From Methanosarcinaceae archaeon (lineage in GTDB: Archaea > Halobacteriota > Methanosarcinia > Methanosarcinales > Methanosarcinaceae), in assembly GCA_020055655.1 (NCBI GenBank), contig JAIPUR010000001.1, forward strand, positions 168,554 through 232,553: a DNA stretch of 64,000 bases, read 5' to 3'. The translations under genes were made by a program, and so were the position numbers. Within the stretch, counting starts at the first letter, position 1. Each line of letters begins with the position of its first letter. A model generated the notes under the pieces. It searched no databases. It saw only the letters and a program-made list of their open reading frames with translations, and was not told the origin of the DNA. This document shows, piece after piece, positions 1-10,548 of the stretch.

Positions 1-1008
1 AAGACCAAGTGAAATGTTCTTGTCAAGGACAACAACGACCTTTGCATCCTTAATGACATTCGTGATAGCTTCAGCAGGGAATGGTCTGAAGGTTCTTACC
101 TTGAGCAGTCCTACCTTTACGTTGTTTTCCCTGAGCTTGTCAACAACATCCTTGATGGTTCCGACAATTGAACCCATTGCCATGAGTATTATGTCAGCAT
201 CCTCGGTCTGATACTCATCAATGAGACCACCGAAGTACCTGCCGTACATGTCATAGAACTCTTCTGCAACATCCTCGATCTTCTTGAGTGACCTCTCCAT
301 TGCCTGCTGCTGCATGTACCTGAACTCAGTGTAGTAGTTAGGATCTGCAAAAGCACCGAATGAGAGTGGGTTCTTTGGATCAAGTGTGTATTCAGGTTCG
401 TATCTTGGAAGGAACTCATCTGTAATATCCTGCTCGAGAAGGACCAGTGGTTCGTATACGTGTGAAAGGATAAATCCGTCCATACAGACCATTGAAGGCA
501 TCATTATATCCTTGTCTTCAGATATCTTGTATGCCTGTGCGGTCATGTCGGAGATCTCCTGGATGTTCTCAGCGTGCATCTGTATCCAGCCAGTGTCTCT
601 CTGTGAGATCGAATCCTGCTGATCGTTCCAGATACTGATAGGTGCACTAACTGCCCTGTTTGTGACGGTCATGACAACCGGCAATCTCATACCTGAGACG
701 TTGAAAAGTACTTCGTGCATGAGTTCAAGACCCTGTGATGTGGTAGCTGAGTAACATCTTGCACCTACTGCTGCTGAACCAACCAGAGCTGAAAGCGCTG
801 AGAACTCGGATTCTACATTCAGGTACTCGCAGTTTGGGATCTCACCGTCTGCCATGAACTGGGAGAGGTCTTCCACGATGTGGGTCTGTGGTGTGATCGG
901 GTATGCTGAGATAACATTTGGCTTGCAGACCTTAACGGAATGAGCAACCGCATAGGATCCTTCGACAACGGTCATCTTGCTCTTGTCAATGTTCATTTCT
1001 CTTGACAT
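1..1008 (-). CDS. porA: Pyruvate:ferredoxin oxidoreductase alpha subunit (partial, C-terminus outside window)
   Basis: Catalyses, with the other Por subunits, reversible oxidative decarboxylation of pyruvate to acetyl-CoA with ferredoxin; in methanogens it mainly makes pyruvate. The minus frame is open from ATG at 1008 to the edge (336 codons of about 400). The protein starts MSREMNIDKSKMTVVEGSYA and contains the domain I signature AYPITPQTHIVEDL near residue 35, then the transketolase-C-like region with a KVGLLKVRTFRPFP stretch near residue 305. The start lies directly after the porD stop, so the two genes are translationally coupled. Codon use is strongly biased, as expected for an abundant protein. 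porB should follow beyond position 1. Confidence 0.96.
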   Translation of the reverse strand, partial: MSREMNIDKSKMTVVEGSYAVAHSVKVCKPNVISAYPITPQTHIVEDLSQFMADGEIPNCEYLNVESEFSALSALVGSAAVGARCYSATTSQGLELMHEVLFNVSGMRLPVVMTVTNRAVSAPISIWNDQQDSISQRDTGWIQMHAENIQEISDMTAQAYKISEDKDIMMPSMVCMDGFILSHVYEPLVLLEQDITDEFLPRYEPEYTLDPKNPLSFGAFADPNYYTEFRYMQQQAMERSLKKIEDVAEEFYDMYGRYFGGLIDEYQTEDADIILMAMGSIVGTIKDVVDKLRENNVKVGLLKVRTFRPFPAEAITNVIKDAKVVVVLDKNISLGL

Positions 1009-1269
1009 TTATTTCTCCTCCAGGACCATTTCTATAGCGCTCTTTGGACATTCGTTCGCACAAATTCCACATCCCTTACAGAAATCATAGTTGAACTCGA
1101 AGAACCCATCATCTCTTGGGTCTATGGATGCGTCAGGACAAAGCAGTTCACAGAGCTTGCATTTTACGCACTTGTCGTAATCATATACAGGCATGAAGGT
1201 TCTCCATCCGCCTGTCTTGTTGACAACTGTGGTACTACCTCTGCAGATACCACCAGGTAGAAGAGTCAT
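1009..1269 (-). CDS. porD: Pyruvate:ferredoxin oxidoreductase delta subunit, 2[4Fe-4S] ferredoxin type
   Basis: 86-residue electron-transfer subunit of pyruvate synthase. Two ferredoxin motifs are visible, [12 protein letters not shown] (residues 35-46) and [12 protein letters not shown] (64-75), which bind two [4Fe-4S] clusters and pass electrons between the TPP catalytic core and soluble ferredoxin. The length is typical of archaeal PorD. The start overlaps the porG stop by 4 bases (ATGA), and its stop abuts porA. The order gamma-delta-alpha is that of methanogen por operons. Confidence 0.96.
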   Translation of the reverse strand: MTLLPGGICRGSTTVVNKTGGWRTFMPVYDYDKCVKCKLCELLCPDASIDPRDDGFFEFNYDFCKGCGICANECPKSAIEMVLEEK

Positions 1270-1811
1270 TTGTTAGCCTCCATCATTTCATATGCCTTCA
1301 TAATAGCTTCGGCATTTCTTTCACCGATCTTTCCAGGGAACCTTTCCTTGACAGCTTCCATAATGGATTCCGGTTCTATCTCACCGGTTGCGCCTGCAAA
1401 AGCACCGAGCAGTACGGTATTGACGATCGGTCTTCCGATAATGTCCAGTGCGATCTTTGTAGCGTTCACTGTCATGATCTTTGCCTTTGTGTCAAAATTG
1501 AATTTGTCAGCGTCAAAGTCACTGTTGATAATAAGCATTCCATCATCTTTCAAACCGCTTGCAACATCAACAACTTCAACTAATGTCGGGTCCTGAACAA
1601 TTACAAAATCCGGTTCGTATATCTGGCTTCTAAGCCTGATCTGGGTATCATCCATTCTGGTGAAAGCCTGAACTGGTGCCCCCCTTCTTTCGACACCGAA
1701 AGCCGGGAAAGCCTGACTGAACTTACCATCAGCGAAAGCAGCGACGGCCAGTAGCTCTGCAGCAGTAACAGAACCCTGTCCACCTCGGCCGTGTATTCGT
1801 ATTTCTTTCAT
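1266..1811 (-). CDS. porG: Pyruvate:ferredoxin oxidoreductase gamma subunit
   Basis: 181 residues, first gene of the por operon. The N-terminus carries the family signature [15 protein letters not shown] (residues 8-22) of the gamma domain of 2-oxoacid:acceptor oxidoreductases, followed by [14 protein letters not shown], which lies close to the CoA site. The C-terminal helix [17 protein letters not shown] is usual for PorG. Upstream of the start is an AT-rich stretch that probably holds the operon promoter. Assignment to Por rather than another 2-oxoacid oxidoreductase rests on gene order and the separate small PorD. Confidence 0.95.
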   Translation of the reverse strand: MKEIRIHGRGGQGSVTAAELLAVAAFADGKFSQAFPAFGVERRGAPVQAFTRMDDTQIRLRSQIYEPDFVIVQDPTLVEVVDVASGLKDDGMLIINSDFDADKFNFDTKAKIMTVNATKIALDIIGRPIVNTVLLGAFAGATGEIEPESIMEAVKERFPGKIGERNAEAIMKAYEMMEANK

Positions 1812-1997
1812 CTATAATTCTCCGTAATCTTAACTATCTTGAATTAAGTATTTTAAAACCATATGTTTACAATTATATCTATATGTAATAAAATAGGCAA
1901 ATCTATCACTTTATTTACCTGATCCAATGAACTTTTTCAATGATGAAATGAAGATTTTGACTTATTAACTGAGCAATTATCTGACCTTTAATTGATT

Positions 1998-2141
1998 TCA
2001 CATTTTTGAGCGACGTGCAATGGCATTAGATATTATTGTGTAAACAAATATTGCAAATCCAATCCATATAATAACAGAAGCGATCTGATTTTCCCCAAGA
2101 AACATCAATAACAGGCCAGAACCAAGTACATATATATTCAT
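1998..2141 (-). CDS. Possible small membrane protein (47 aa)
   Basis: The 436-base gap between porG and purP holds one plausible short minus-strand frame. From ATG at 2141 it encodes 47 residues with two hydrophobic segments (VLGSGLLLMFLG and ASVIIWIGFAIFVYTIIS) and a basic tail ending ARRSKM. The frame stays open upstream to about 2224 and would add about 30 very Lys/Arg-rich residues, but no ATG, GTG or TTG begins that extension. It is either a small membrane protein or the remnant of a longer one. The rest of the gap is AT-rich and looks empty. Confidence 0.35.
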   Translation of the reverse strand: MNIYVLGSGLLLMFLGENQIASVIIWIGFAIFVYTIISNAIARRSKM

Positions 2142-2247
2142 TCTATTGATTTTCCTATTTCTAATAAGAATACTGCGAGATTTTTGTTTTCTAGTTATTC
2201 TTTCTTTTTTTCTAGTTTCAAAATGCCCACCTTATTTTACTAATATT

Positions 2248-3327
2248 TCATGTCAGCACTCTACTAAGACATCCCATGTCACGTGCCTTTTTGATCTCAA
2301 TTGCTATCCTTCGACCTGTGGATAATTCTGGTTGGATGAAATCAGAATATGGAGAGCCATTAATGTATGGATTTGTCCCCGCAACTATTCTGGCAGATAT
2401 CTCAAAGATCTTGAACTCCAGTTTATCAGTGAGAACAGTTTCGAGACAAAATGATCCTATAAGTCCTCCGAAAAGTTCTATTGATGTTTCCACAACCTTC
2501 TCCCCCATCTCAAAGACTTTGGGGAGCAATGATTCTCTTAATACAAGAGGAACATTTCCAGTAACCACAAAAGTGGGTTGAATTCCTGCTTTTTGTAACT
2601 CTGTAGGAGATCCTAGTCTGAAAATCTCATCAGCATTTGACTCAACACGTCTATCCATTCCAGACACCTCAAGTGTACCCTGACTTAAACTATAACCTTC
2701 ATTGGACAGCGGGGAATAGAAATAATGCAAATAGTACCTAGTTCCAGGAACAAATTCTTGCAGATCATAGATCTCTTTACGATCGATCCTCTCATTGAAA
2801 TCCTCAATATTTTTAGCAACGAAAAAGCCTTTACCGCCTTTAGCACCATGATATTTTACCATCACAGGACCGTCAATCTCTTCAGGACTATGGATTTTTT
2901 GCGGCATTGGTACATCGGCACTTTCAAGCCACTGGCGTTCAATTTTTCTATCAGATTCCCATTCTAGAACTTTTCGATTGCCAAATGTAGGCAATTTGAT
3001 ATTTACGAAATTTGATGCACCAAGATACTCTACAAAAGATCCGTGTGGAATTATTATGGCATTCTTCTCGACCAGTTCATCTGTCCTTTCAAGTATCTCC
3101 TTGTATGAACTCACAATCATAAAACTGTCTGGTTTTGCAAGTGGAAATGCATCGTAGAATTTTGGTGGTTCCCTTATACATATACCAAGTGTTTTAAACC
3201 CTTCTTTTTTTGCACCGTGAAATATTTGAAGACTTGTATGAGAGCATACAGTAGCAATCGTCAGATTATCCTTATCATATCGGTCAATTATGTTTTGAAT
3301 ATACTTGTCAGTAATTTCGTCCATCAT
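2248..3327 (-). CDS. purP: 5-formaminoimidazole-4-carboxamide ribonucleotide synthetase
   Basis: 359-residue PurP, the archaeal ATP-grasp enzyme that joins formate to AICAR to give FAICAR, the ninth step of purine synthesis; it replaces the folate-dependent PurH transformylase. Visible family features are the N-terminal IATVCSHTSLQIFHGAKKEGF motif region (residues 23-43), the ATP-grasp segment GPVMVKYHGAKGGKGFF near residue 152, and the C-terminal EISARIVAGTNPYINGSPYS near residue 309, which binds metal and nucleotide. The start overlaps the end of the carbonic anhydrase gene by 4 bases. It is the last gene of the ppcA-car operon. Confidence 0.95.
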   Translation of the reverse strand: MMDEITDKYIQNIIDRYDKDNLTIATVCSHTSLQIFHGAKKEGFKTLGICIREPPKFYDAFPLAKPDSFMIVSSYKEILERTDELVEKNAIIIPHGSFVEYLGASNFVNIKLPTFGNRKVLEWESDRKIERQWLESADVPMPQKIHSPEEIDGPVMVKYHGAKGGKGFFVAKNIEDFNERIDRKEIYDLQEFVPGTRYYLHYFYSPLSNEGYSLSQGTLEVSGMDRRVESNADEIFRLGSPTELQKAGIQPTFVVTGNVPLVLRESLLPKVFEMGEKVVETSIELFGGLIGSFCLETVLTDKLEFKIFEISARIVAGTNPYINGSPYSDFIQPELSTGRRIAIEIKKARDMGCLSRVLT

Positions 3328-3869
3328 GTTTCCTCTCTAAGATCCTTATAACCATTCACAAGCTCTAAATTTGCTATAATAACTGAGCTTTTAAATTCTG
3401 CATGGTCCTGCATTATATCCTCAAGATTCTTGGTATCAGCTTTTTCAGTAATCGTTTTTCCACTTGAGACAACTTTGCCATTTGGTATCTCAACACCATG
3501 GACTGTAGAATTGTGGAGAATTAATGAGTTTGTTCCAATTTTGCAGTCAAAGACCACTGATCCAAATCCTATAAAGCATCCTTCACCGACAAGGCAAGGT
3601 CCATGAACGATACATCCATGAGCAAGGGATGTTTTGTCATTTATCAATACTTTTGAATTAGAGAGGGCATGAATCACTACATTATCCTCTACATTACAAC
3701 CACTGCCTATTACAACGGATGAACCTGCCTCATCTGCTCTTATGACTGCATTGGGAGCTACAAATACATCATCTGCGATGGTGACATTTCCTACTATAAC
3801 TGCAGTTTCAGATATCCATGCATTTTCACTTATATTTGGCTGTTGTTCTTGCGGATTTTGCATCTGCAT
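3324..3869 (-). CDS. Gamma-class carbonic anhydrase-like protein (CamH type)
   Basis: 181-residue left-handed beta-helix (hexapeptide repeat) protein. The three zinc ligands expected of gamma carbonic anhydrases are present: His67 (VVIHAL), His84 and His89 (SLAHGCIVHG). The conserved VIRAD of the active site is at residues 42-46. The stretch between the first and second His is short (17 residues), so the acidic proton-shuttle loop of Methanosarcina Cam is absent, as in CamH proteins; there is also no signal peptide, so it acts in the cytoplasm. It sits with 0-base spacing after carB and overlaps purP. Placement among bicarbonate-using enzymes supports a role in supplying bicarbonate. Other gamma-CA-fold proteins lack the activity, so function is inferred. 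Confidence 0.85.
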   Translation of the reverse strand: MQMQNPQEQQPNISENAWISETAVIVGNVTIADDVFVAPNAVIRADEAGSSVVIGSGCNVEDNVVIHALSNSKVLINDKTSLAHGCIVHGPCLVGEGCFIGFGSVVFDCKIGTNSLILHNSTVHGVEIPNGKVVSSGKTITEKADTKNLEDIMQDHAEFKSSVIIANLELVNGYKDLREET

Positions 3870-6800
3870 TTAGATCACCTTGTATTCCTGAAGTGGTTTT
3901 ACACCGAAACTATGATCTGCAGTTTTAACCATTGCCTTGGTTGCTGCCTTGAATCCTGATATTGTTGTAATGTATGGAATATTGGATTCGATCGCAGTAC
4001 GGCGAATCAAAATATCATCCTGTGTGGATTTTCTACCACATATAGTGTTGACAACCAAGTCGATATTTCCAGATATTATCCGATCGAGAATATTTGGTCT
4101 CCCCTCACCTATTTTTGGGATTGATTCCACATTCATTCCATTATTCTGCAGCAACTGTGCAGTTCCAGTTGTTGCCATGATTTTGAATCCAAGTGATTGC
4201 AGATCACTTATTTCTGAAATAATATTTGACTTATCGCTGTCCTTCACCGAGATAAATATCCGACCAGATTTTGGAAGAGGTGAACCTGCTGCTGACTGTG
4301 CTTTATGATATGCCATCTCAAAAGTGCTATCTATCCCCATTACTTCGCCCGTGCTCTTCATCTCAGGACCCAGTATGCTATCAGAACCACTGAGTTTTAT
4401 GAATGGGAAAACAGACTCTTTTACAGCAACATGGGACATTTCGGTTTCACAAAGCCCGAGTTCAGCAATGGTCATACCCGTCATCACCTTAGCGGCTGCT
4501 TTTGCCACCGCTATGCAAGAAGCTTTACTCACAAACGGCACGGTTCGACTTGCTCTTGGATTTGCCTCAAGTATGTATACCTCTTCTCTGTCAATTGCAT
4601 ACTGGATATTTATGAGCCCAATTACATTTAATTCAAGTGCAAGTGCACGTGTGTACTCTTTAATCCTCTCTATCGTTTCACTGGAAAGTGTCTGCGGAGG
4701 TATGGTGCAGGCAGAATCTCCCGAATGTATACCTGCCTCTTCAATGTGTTCCATAATACCTGCGATATACACATCCTTCCCATCACAGATGGCATCCACA
4801 TCAACCTCAATAGTATTTTCAAGGTATTTGTCTATAAGTATTGGCCTGTTGCTGGATATACCCACAGCCTTTTGCATGTAAATTTCAAGCTGAGTTGTGT
4901 CATGCACGATCTCCATACTTCTACCACCAAGTACATAAGATGGACGAAGCAGTACCGGATAGCCTATTTTTTCACCAATGAGTGTTGCATCCTTGATCGA
5001 TGATGCCATACCATGCAGTGGAGCAGGGATACCTAGTTTATCGATTATTTCCCCGAACTTTTCTCTATCCTCTGTAATATCAATACTTTCTGGTGATGTG
5101 CCTATAATATTTACTCCGTGATCAATGAGGTCAGTTGCAAGATTTAATGGGGTCTGACCCCCGAACTGGACGATAACACCGTCCACTTTTTCTCTTTCAA
5201 GTATATTCAGTATATCCTCCAATGTCAAAGGTTCGAAATACAGGCGGTCTGAAGTGTCATAATCAGTGCTAACGGTCTCAGGATTGCAGTTGATCATTAT
5301 GGTCTCTATGTTAAGCTCTCTCAGAGCATAGCAGGCATGAACACAGCAATAGTCAAATTCGATTCCCTGACCGATTCGATTTGGTCCCCCTCCAATTATG
5401 GCGATTTTATGTTTGCCTGTAGGTACTTGTTTATCGTCCCCATCCTCATAAGTGGAATAGAGGTAAGGGGTTTTTGCATCGAACTCAGCAGCACAAGTAT
5501 CTACCATTTTGTATGATGGAACTATGTTCAATTCCTGTCTGAGTTTCCGGATTATCCTCTCATCCGATTTCACAAGTTGTGCTATACGAATATCGGAAAA
5601 ACCAAGTCTCTTTGAATCGATCAACATCTGTGATGGCAGGGTATAGGTAGTGTATGAGGAAAGGTCCAATTCCATTTCCACTATTTTTTTAACCTTTTCT
5701 ATATACCAAGGGTCAATCTTTGTTAGATCGGCTATCTGGTTAACTGTCATTTTTTTGTTTAAGGCAGATGCGATATAGAAGAGCTGGTTATGATTCGGAG
5801 TAAGTAGAAGACAGTTAAGTTCCTCCACAGACAGCTTTTCAAATTCATCAACAACAAGACTGAATCTATCGATCTCAAGGGACCTAACAGCTTTTTGCAG
5901 TGCCTCTTCGAATGTCCTCCCCATTGCCATAACCTCACCCACTGCTTTCATTTGGGTTGTTAGCATTCCATCTACACCCGGAAACTTTTCAAAAGCAAAT
6001 CTTGGTATTTTCACGACCACATAGTCAATTGCGGGTTCAAAGGACGCAGGAGTCTCTTTTGTAATGTCATTTTGTATCTCATCCAATGTCATCCCTACAG
6101 CTAGCTTTGCAGCAATCTTTGCAATAGGAAATCCAGTGGCTTTGGATGCAAGAGCAGATGAGCGCGAGACCCTTGGATTCATCTCGATTACTATAAATTT
6201 GCCATTAGCTGGATTTACCGCAAACTGTATGTTGGAACCGCCCGTATCCACACCAATTTCCCGTATGATCTTTAATGATGCATCTCGCAGTATCTGATAT
6301 TCCCGATCCGAAAGGGTTTGTGCAGGTGCTACGGTTATACTATCGCCTGTATGTATTCCCATGGGGTCCATATTCTCAATGCTGCACACAATCACAACAT
6401 TATCAGCACAGTCACGCATGACCTCCAGTTCATATTCCTTCCAGCCTATCACCGATTCCTCGATGAGCACCTGATCGATCCTACTATATTTGAGTCCCAA
6501 ACCAGCGATTTTTTTTAGCTCTTCGAGGTTATATGCGATCCCACCGCCGGCGCCACCTAAAGTATATGCAGGTCTGACAACCACAGGATAATCAAGTTCT
6601 TCGGCAATATTCACAGCTTCTTCCACTGTAGAGGCAGTGGTACTTCTTGGAACAGGGATTCCGATATTTTCCATCGTTTCTTTGAATGCTAGCCTGTCTT
6701 CTGCCTTTTTGATAGCTGTAAGTTTGGCTCCAATAAGTTCAACACCATATTTCTCAAGTATTCCCAATTCCGCAATCTCAGATGCAACATTTAAGCCAGT

Positions 6801-7079
6801 CTGACCACCAAGGGTAGGCAATAATGCGCAAGGCCGCTCATTTTCGATAATCTTCCCCAGCACTTCAGATGTAAGTGGCTCTATATAGGTACGGTCTGAA
6901 AGTTCAGGGTCTGTCATGATAGTTGCGGGATTAGAGTTTACCAATACTACCTCATATCCCTCTTCCTTGAGGGCTTTACATGCTTGACTACCTGAATAAT
7001 CGAACTCACATGCCTGGCCAATTACAATAGGCCCGGCACCTATAACCATAATTTTTTTAATATCGGTTCGTTTTGGCAT
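3870..7079 (-). CDS. carB: Carbamoyl-phosphate synthase large subunit
   Basis: 1069 residues, full length for CarB. Two homologous ATP-grasp halves are seen: the N-terminal carboxyphosphate domain (starts [20 protein letters not shown]) and the carbamoyl phosphate domain ([20 protein letters not shown] near residue 568), joined by an oligomerisation region, and ending in an MGS-like allosteric domain (about residues 930-1069). It makes carbamoyl phosphate from glutamine-derived ammonia, bicarbonate and two ATP for pyrimidines and arginine. The start overlaps the carA stop by one base, and the next gene starts directly after its stop. It is contiguous, not split as in some methanogens. Confidence 0.98.
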   Translation of the reverse strand: MPKRTDIKKIMVIGAGPIVIGQACEFDYSGSQACKALKEEGYEVVLVNSNPATIMTDPELSDRTYIEPLTSEVLGKIIENERPCALLPTLGGQTGLNVASEIAELGILEKYGVELIGAKLTAIKKAEDRLAFKETMENIGIPVPRSTTASTVEEAVNIAEELDYPVVVRPAYTLGGAGGGIAYNLEELKKIAGLGLKYSRIDQVLIEESVIGWKEYELEVMRDCADNVVIVCSIENMDPMGIHTGDSITVAPAQTLSDREYQILRDASLKIIREIGVDTGGSNIQFAVNPANGKFIVIEMNPRVSRSSALASKATGFPIAKIAAKLAVGMTLDEIQNDITKETPASFEPAIDYVVVKIPRFAFEKFPGVDGMLTTQMKAVGEVMAMGRTFEEALQKAVRSLEIDRFSLVVDEFEKLSVEELNCLLLTPNHNQLFYIASALNKKMTVNQIADLTKIDPWYIEKVKKIVEMELDLSSYTTYTLPSQMLIDSKRLGFSDIRIAQLVKSDERIIRKLRQELNIVPSYKMVDTCAAEFDAKTPYLYSTYEDGDDKQVPTGKHKIAIIGGGPNRIGQGIEFDYCCVHACYALRELNIETIMINCNPETVSTDYDTSDRLYFEPLTLEDILNILEREKVDGVIVQFGGQTPLNLATDLIDHGVNIIGTSPESIDITEDREKFGEIIDKLGIPAPLHGMASSIKDATLIGEKIGYPVLLRPSYVLGGRSMEIVHDTTQLEIYMQKAVGISSNRPILIDKYLENTIEVDVDAICDGKDVYIAGIMEHIEEAGIHSGDSACTIPPQTLSSETIERIKEYTRALALELNVIGLINIQYAIDREEVYILEANPRASRTVPFVSKASCIAVAKAAAKVMTGMTIAELGLCETEMSHVAVKESVFPFIKLSGSDSILGPEMKSTGEVMGIDSTFEMAYHKAQSAAGSPLPKSGRIFISVKDSDKSNIISEISDLQSLGFKIMATTGTAQLLQNNGMNVESIPKIGEGRPNILDRIISGNIDLVVNTICGRKSTQDDILIRRTAIESNIPYITTISGFKAATKAMVKTADHSFGVKPLQEYKVI

Positions 7080-8176
7080 TATTGGTTAGCACTCCTGTTA
7101 ATTTCAGTGAACATATTGTCAAAGAACTCGTAAGTATCATGTGGACCAGGAGCACCTTCAGGATGATATTGGACTGACCAAATTTTCAGTTCTTTGTGTC
7201 GTATTCCTTCTACTGTCCAGTCGTTTGGATTTATCATAGTGATCTCAAGCCCGGTCCCTTCAATAGAATATTTTTCCACCGCAAAACCGTGATTTTGGGA
7301 TGTGATAAATACCCTGCCGGTTTCACAATCCATAACTGGATGGTTAGCGCCTCTATGGCCAAATTTTAATTTGTAAGTCTTTGCACCCATCGCAAGAGAA
7401 ATGATCTGATGCCCTAGGCATATTCCAAATAATGGCACCTTTCCTGCCAAATTTTTAACAGTATCTATAGTATGATTCAATGTTGAGGGATCACCAGGGC
7501 CATTTGATATCAAGACTGCATCTGGTGCTTCATGAAGTATGTCATTGAAATTACAATCATAAGGAACAAGAGTCACATTTGCATCTTTCTTTTTCAACTG
7601 TTTTATGATGCTATTCTTAATTCCACAGTCAATAATCACAATTTCAGGTCCACTACCTTCATAAAATCGTTTTTGTTTTTTGATGGATACCCGATCTACA
7701 ACTTCACATTCTGAAATACCAGGTTGAGAATTCGTTTTTTGTATTAAAGTAGAAATATCGGGCTTATCTCCCTCATATACCATTATCCTGCATTTCATTG
7801 TGCCGTGTTCACGAATTTTTGTCGTTAATTTTCTGGTATCTACTCCTTCTATTCCCTGGATTTCATTCATTTTCATGAATGTGTCAAGGTCCATCTGCGA
7901 CCTCCAGTTACTAGGATTTCTACAGAGCTCCTTCACCACAAAGCCACTTGCTTTTATGCTGTCCGACTCATAGTCTTCATTGCAGACCCCGTAATTTCCT
8001 ACCAATGGGTAGGTCAACATGAGTATCTGTCCGGTATAAGACGGATCTGTAAGTGATTCCACATAACCTGTCATTGCTGTATTAAATACCAGCTCTCCAT
8101 ATGCTTCACCTACTGCACCGAAACCACTTCCAAATATTGTAGTACCGTCTTCAAGTACTAATACTGCTTTTTTCAT
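7079..8176 (-). CDS. carA: Carbamoyl-phosphate synthase small (glutaminase) subunit
   Basis: 365 residues, normal length. The N-terminal CPSase small-chain domain starts [20 protein letters not shown]; the C-terminal class I glutamine amidotransferase domain carries the nucleophile Cys253 in GICLGHQ and the catalytic pair His338/Glu340 in [10 protein letters not shown]. It hydrolyses glutamine and channels ammonia to CarB. It begins 2 bases after the ppcA stop and overlaps carB by one base, so PEP carboxylase and both CPSase subunits are almost certainly co-translated. Confidence 0.98.
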   Translation of the reverse strand: MKKAVLVLEDGTTIFGSGFGAVGEAYGELVFNTAMTGYVESLTDPSYTGQILMLTYPLVGNYGVCNEDYESDSIKASGFVVKELCRNPSNWRSQMDLDTFMKMNEIQGIEGVDTRKLTTKIREHGTMKCRIMVYEGDKPDISTLIQKTNSQPGISECEVVDRVSIKKQKRFYEGSGPEIVIIDCGIKNSIIKQLKKKDANVTLVPYDCNFNDILHEAPDAVLISNGPGDPSTLNHTIDTVKNLAGKVPLFGICLGHQIISLAMGAKTYKLKFGHRGANHPVMDCETGRVFITSQNHGFAVEKYSIEGTGLEITMINPNDWTVEGIRHKELKIWSVQYHPEGAPGPHDTYEFFDNMFTEINRSANQ

Positions 8177-8178
8177 GA

Positions 8179-9759
8179 TTACCCCAGTGATTTTCGAATT
8201 TTTCCCATTTTGAAAAGTGTTGAATGCATTAGTTGCAATAAATCTTGATCCGTATCAATGGAACTACTATTTGCTAACAACACTTCTGGTGGCACCATAT
8301 CAAGCAGAATATTATAGGATGGATCACATTCATTGTCCAGATCGAATATCTCTTTTAGAATATTGACATCCTGAGAAACACATTCCATAGCCTCTTTTGG
8401 TAGGAATTTTGATGCTGTACTCAGGTTTAAATAATCAAAAGCAAATTTTAAATCCGATCGCATGGAAGGGAAATACTTTGTAAGCAATCGCTCACAAGCA
8501 TTTTCACCCATTTTATTCCTTACATCTGCAATCGCACATCCTGTTCCGATGATCTCAGGAGGCAAGCCTATTGAATAAAATGTACCTGTAAACTTTATTG
8601 CTCTTGGTAGATCCAGATTTCTTGCCGCCATGCTGGATTCTAGTTCTTTTTTTATGTCACTGCGACAAAATCCAGATATCTGTGTTATATCGGGTGTATC
8701 TCTCGAGTATCCGGTTTTCCCACACCGTGTAAGACGATTACGCTGCTGAGGCAGAAAATCAGATATACTGTTTACAACTGGAGATATACTTTTTATTGCT
8801 CTGTTGTAACTGGCACCGAATATTGCTATGATATTGATGAGCTCTTCTTTTTCATCACTTGAGAATTCGTCCGGAGATTTTGACAATTTGTTTTTGGCAT
8901 GTTTAACTAACTTTAATGCATCTCCCTCTTCGTGATCATATCTCAATCCGGACTGAAGCGTTATAGTATCTATTCCTCGGTATTCTTCAAAGAAATTATT
9001 AGCATTTTCGAGGGTCACATGCCCTCTAAAAGGAAGAGCACCGCCTCCGAATATGATCCCTATTTTTGTATCAATGTTTTTTTCCAATTCATGTAGGCTG
9101 CTTATGGCATATTTACACGAAAGGGTACTAGCAACATGACCAAATGTCAATGCAGAATCTGATTTTCCAATAAATATCCTGTACTTTTCAAATGTATCAT
9201 TTAGCTGATCTTGACAGCCAAGGATTGTATTGGAAATGATATCTTTTGCATTCAGAAGCCCAGGTACATCTTCAATTAAAGGTATTATACGTGGAGATTC
9301 CATTTCAAAATTGAACTCTTTTTTTGCCAATTCACTTATATCTAGCATATGTTGCTGTGCTTCTACAATCTCTTCAATGGTACTTGTCATAGGATGTACC
9401 AATTCAGAGATAGCCTGAAAATCAGAATATTCATTGGCGTTGTAGTTTGCTTCAGCAACAGACATCATAACCATAAGTTGTCTGAATCTGTTTTCGTGAA
9501 CTGCACTTGGTGCCCTCGGGGTAATGAATACATCCTTGCCTGGGATAAATCCAGTTTCTTCAATTATTTTTGATACTATCTGGACATTTTGATGATATGG
9601 TGTGGTCTTTCCTTCATAGTCAGGCATGTATTCATCGCAGCCATATCTCGTGAACGCTTCAATGGCTTCTGTAGGCTCTTCTTGAATAGGGATATACTTT
9701 GACACAGAATCCGGGTGTTGTGTGCACATCACTTTTGGGAAATCTATTTTTGCTACCAT
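8179..9759 (-). CDS. ppcA: Archaeal-type phosphoenolpyruvate carboxylase
   Basis: 526 residues, the size of the compact archaeal PEPC family, unrelated in length to the 900-residue bacterial enzyme. The family-specific start KVMCTQHPDS is present, as are GKTTPYHQN (residues 50-58), a HVASTLSCKYA helix and a FTGTFYSIGLPPEIIGTG region near residue 394. It carboxylates PEP with bicarbonate to oxaloacetate, feeding the incomplete TCA pathway to glutamate and aspartate. It is the first gene of the ppcA-carA-carB-camH-purP operon; the promoter lies in the divergent region shared with purE. Confidence 0.95.
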   Translation of the reverse strand: MVAKIDFPKVMCTQHPDSVSKYIPIQEEPTEAIEAFTRYGCDEYMPDYEGKTTPYHQNVQIVSKIIEETGFIPGKDVFITPRAPSAVHENRFRQLMVMMSVAEANYNANEYSDFQAISELVHPMTSTIEEIVEAQQHMLDISELAKKEFNFEMESPRIIPLIEDVPGLLNAKDIISNTILGCQDQLNDTFEKYRIFIGKSDSALTFGHVASTLSCKYAISSLHELEKNIDTKIGIIFGGGALPFRGHVTLENANNFFEEYRGIDTITLQSGLRYDHEEGDALKLVKHAKNKLSKSPDEFSSDEKEELINIIAIFGASYNRAIKSISPVVNSISDFLPQQRNRLTRCGKTGYSRDTPDITQISGFCRSDIKKELESSMAARNLDLPRAIKFTGTFYSIGLPPEIIGTGCAIADVRNKMGENACERLLTKYFPSMRSDLKFAFDYLNLSTASKFLPKEAMECVSQDVNILKEIFDLDNECDPSYNILLDMVPPEVLLANSSSIDTDQDLLQLMHSTLFKMGKIRKSLG

Positions 9760-9788
9760 AATTGAATCACACCTGCTATGAATGATTA

Positions 9789-9895
9789 TGACAAGTTATT
9801 TAAAATTATTGCAATATATGAATCCAGAATAGTATTTATGATAACTTGTATGGAATATGTTTAAATATATTGTCATATACTTGCATAAGTTATCA
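9789..9895. promoter_or_regulatory. Divergent ppcA/purE promoter with three ATAACTTGT-like elements
   Basis: Three copies of one element are seen in the 181-base divergent region. TGACAAGTTAT (9789-9799) is the reverse complement of ATAACTTGTCA; TGATAACTTGTA lies at 9839-9850; ATAAGTTATCA lies at 9885-9895. The second and third form an inverted repeat, TGATAACTT and AAGTTATCA, about 40 bases apart. The first copy runs into a TTTAAAATT TATA-like box for ppcA; TTTAAATATAT at 9860-9870 is a candidate box for purE. Binding of a shared regulator is inference. Confidence 0.5.
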
Positions 9896-9940
9896 TATGT
9901 TTGGATATGAATTCATAAATACACATAAAAAGGTGAACCC

Positions 9941-10423
9941 ATGACTGATGTATCAATACTACTTGGAAGTAAATCAGATAAGGATATAGCAAAAAAAACG
10001 ATCGATATTTTCAATAAATTCGGTGTCGAATATGAAATCACGGTAGCATCAGCGCACAGAACTCCTGGCAGAGTAACTGAGATCATTGAAGACGCCCATA
10101 GGAAGGATGTTCAAGTATTCATAGCAGTTGCCGGGCTTGCTGCTCATCTTCCTGGTGTTGTAGCAGCACATACGACTAAACCCGTAATAGGTGTACCCGT
10201 AGATGGTGCGCTTGGTGGAAATGATTCTCTGCTCTCGATTGTACAGATGCCACCAGGGATTCCAGTTGCTTGTGTAGGAATTGGTCGAGGCAAAAATGCA
10301 GGGATTCTTGCTGCCCAGATACTAGCAACGCATAATAAAGAACTGGAAACGAAATTAGCAGATTATAGGAAGGAACTTGCAGATAAAGTCGAAAAGGATG
10401 CTATAGACCTGTTTGAGCTTTAA
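9941..10423 (+). CDS. purE: Aminoimidazole ribonucleotide carboxylase / N5-CAIR mutase
   Basis: 160 residues. It starts with the PurE signature [14 protein letters not shown] (residues 6-19) and contains the active-site [10 protein letters not shown] (residues 37-46) and a [16 protein letters not shown] loop. It carboxylates aminoimidazole ribonucleotide (class II, using CO2) or rearranges N5-CAIR (class I). No purK is in the window, so the class cannot be settled here. A GGTGAACC ribosome binding site precedes the ATG. It is divergent from the bicarbonate-using ppcA-car operon and linked by function to purP and purC in this window. Confidence 0.95.
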   Translation: MTDVSILLGSKSDKDIAKKTIDIFNKFGVEYEITVASAHRTPGRVTEIIEDAHRKDVQVFIAVAGLAAHLPGVVAAHTTKPVIGVPVDGALGGNDSLLSIVQMPPGIPVACVGIGRGKNAGILAAQILATHNKELETKLADYRKELADKVEKDAIDLFEL

Positions 10424-10548
10424 GAAGCGACTTAGCCTATTATAGTAACTAGCCTGAACATTCAATATAATAGCTAAAAATCAAAACCAAGTTAAAACCA
10501 TACCTTCTCAAAATAGAGATCAGATTGTAGACTAGCAGGAGAAATAAC

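Noticed and set aside
3937..6518. Several long plus-strand frames inside carB
   Set aside because: They are antisense shadows of a gene with clear CPSase homology; their products have no recognisable domains and follow the codon pattern of carB.
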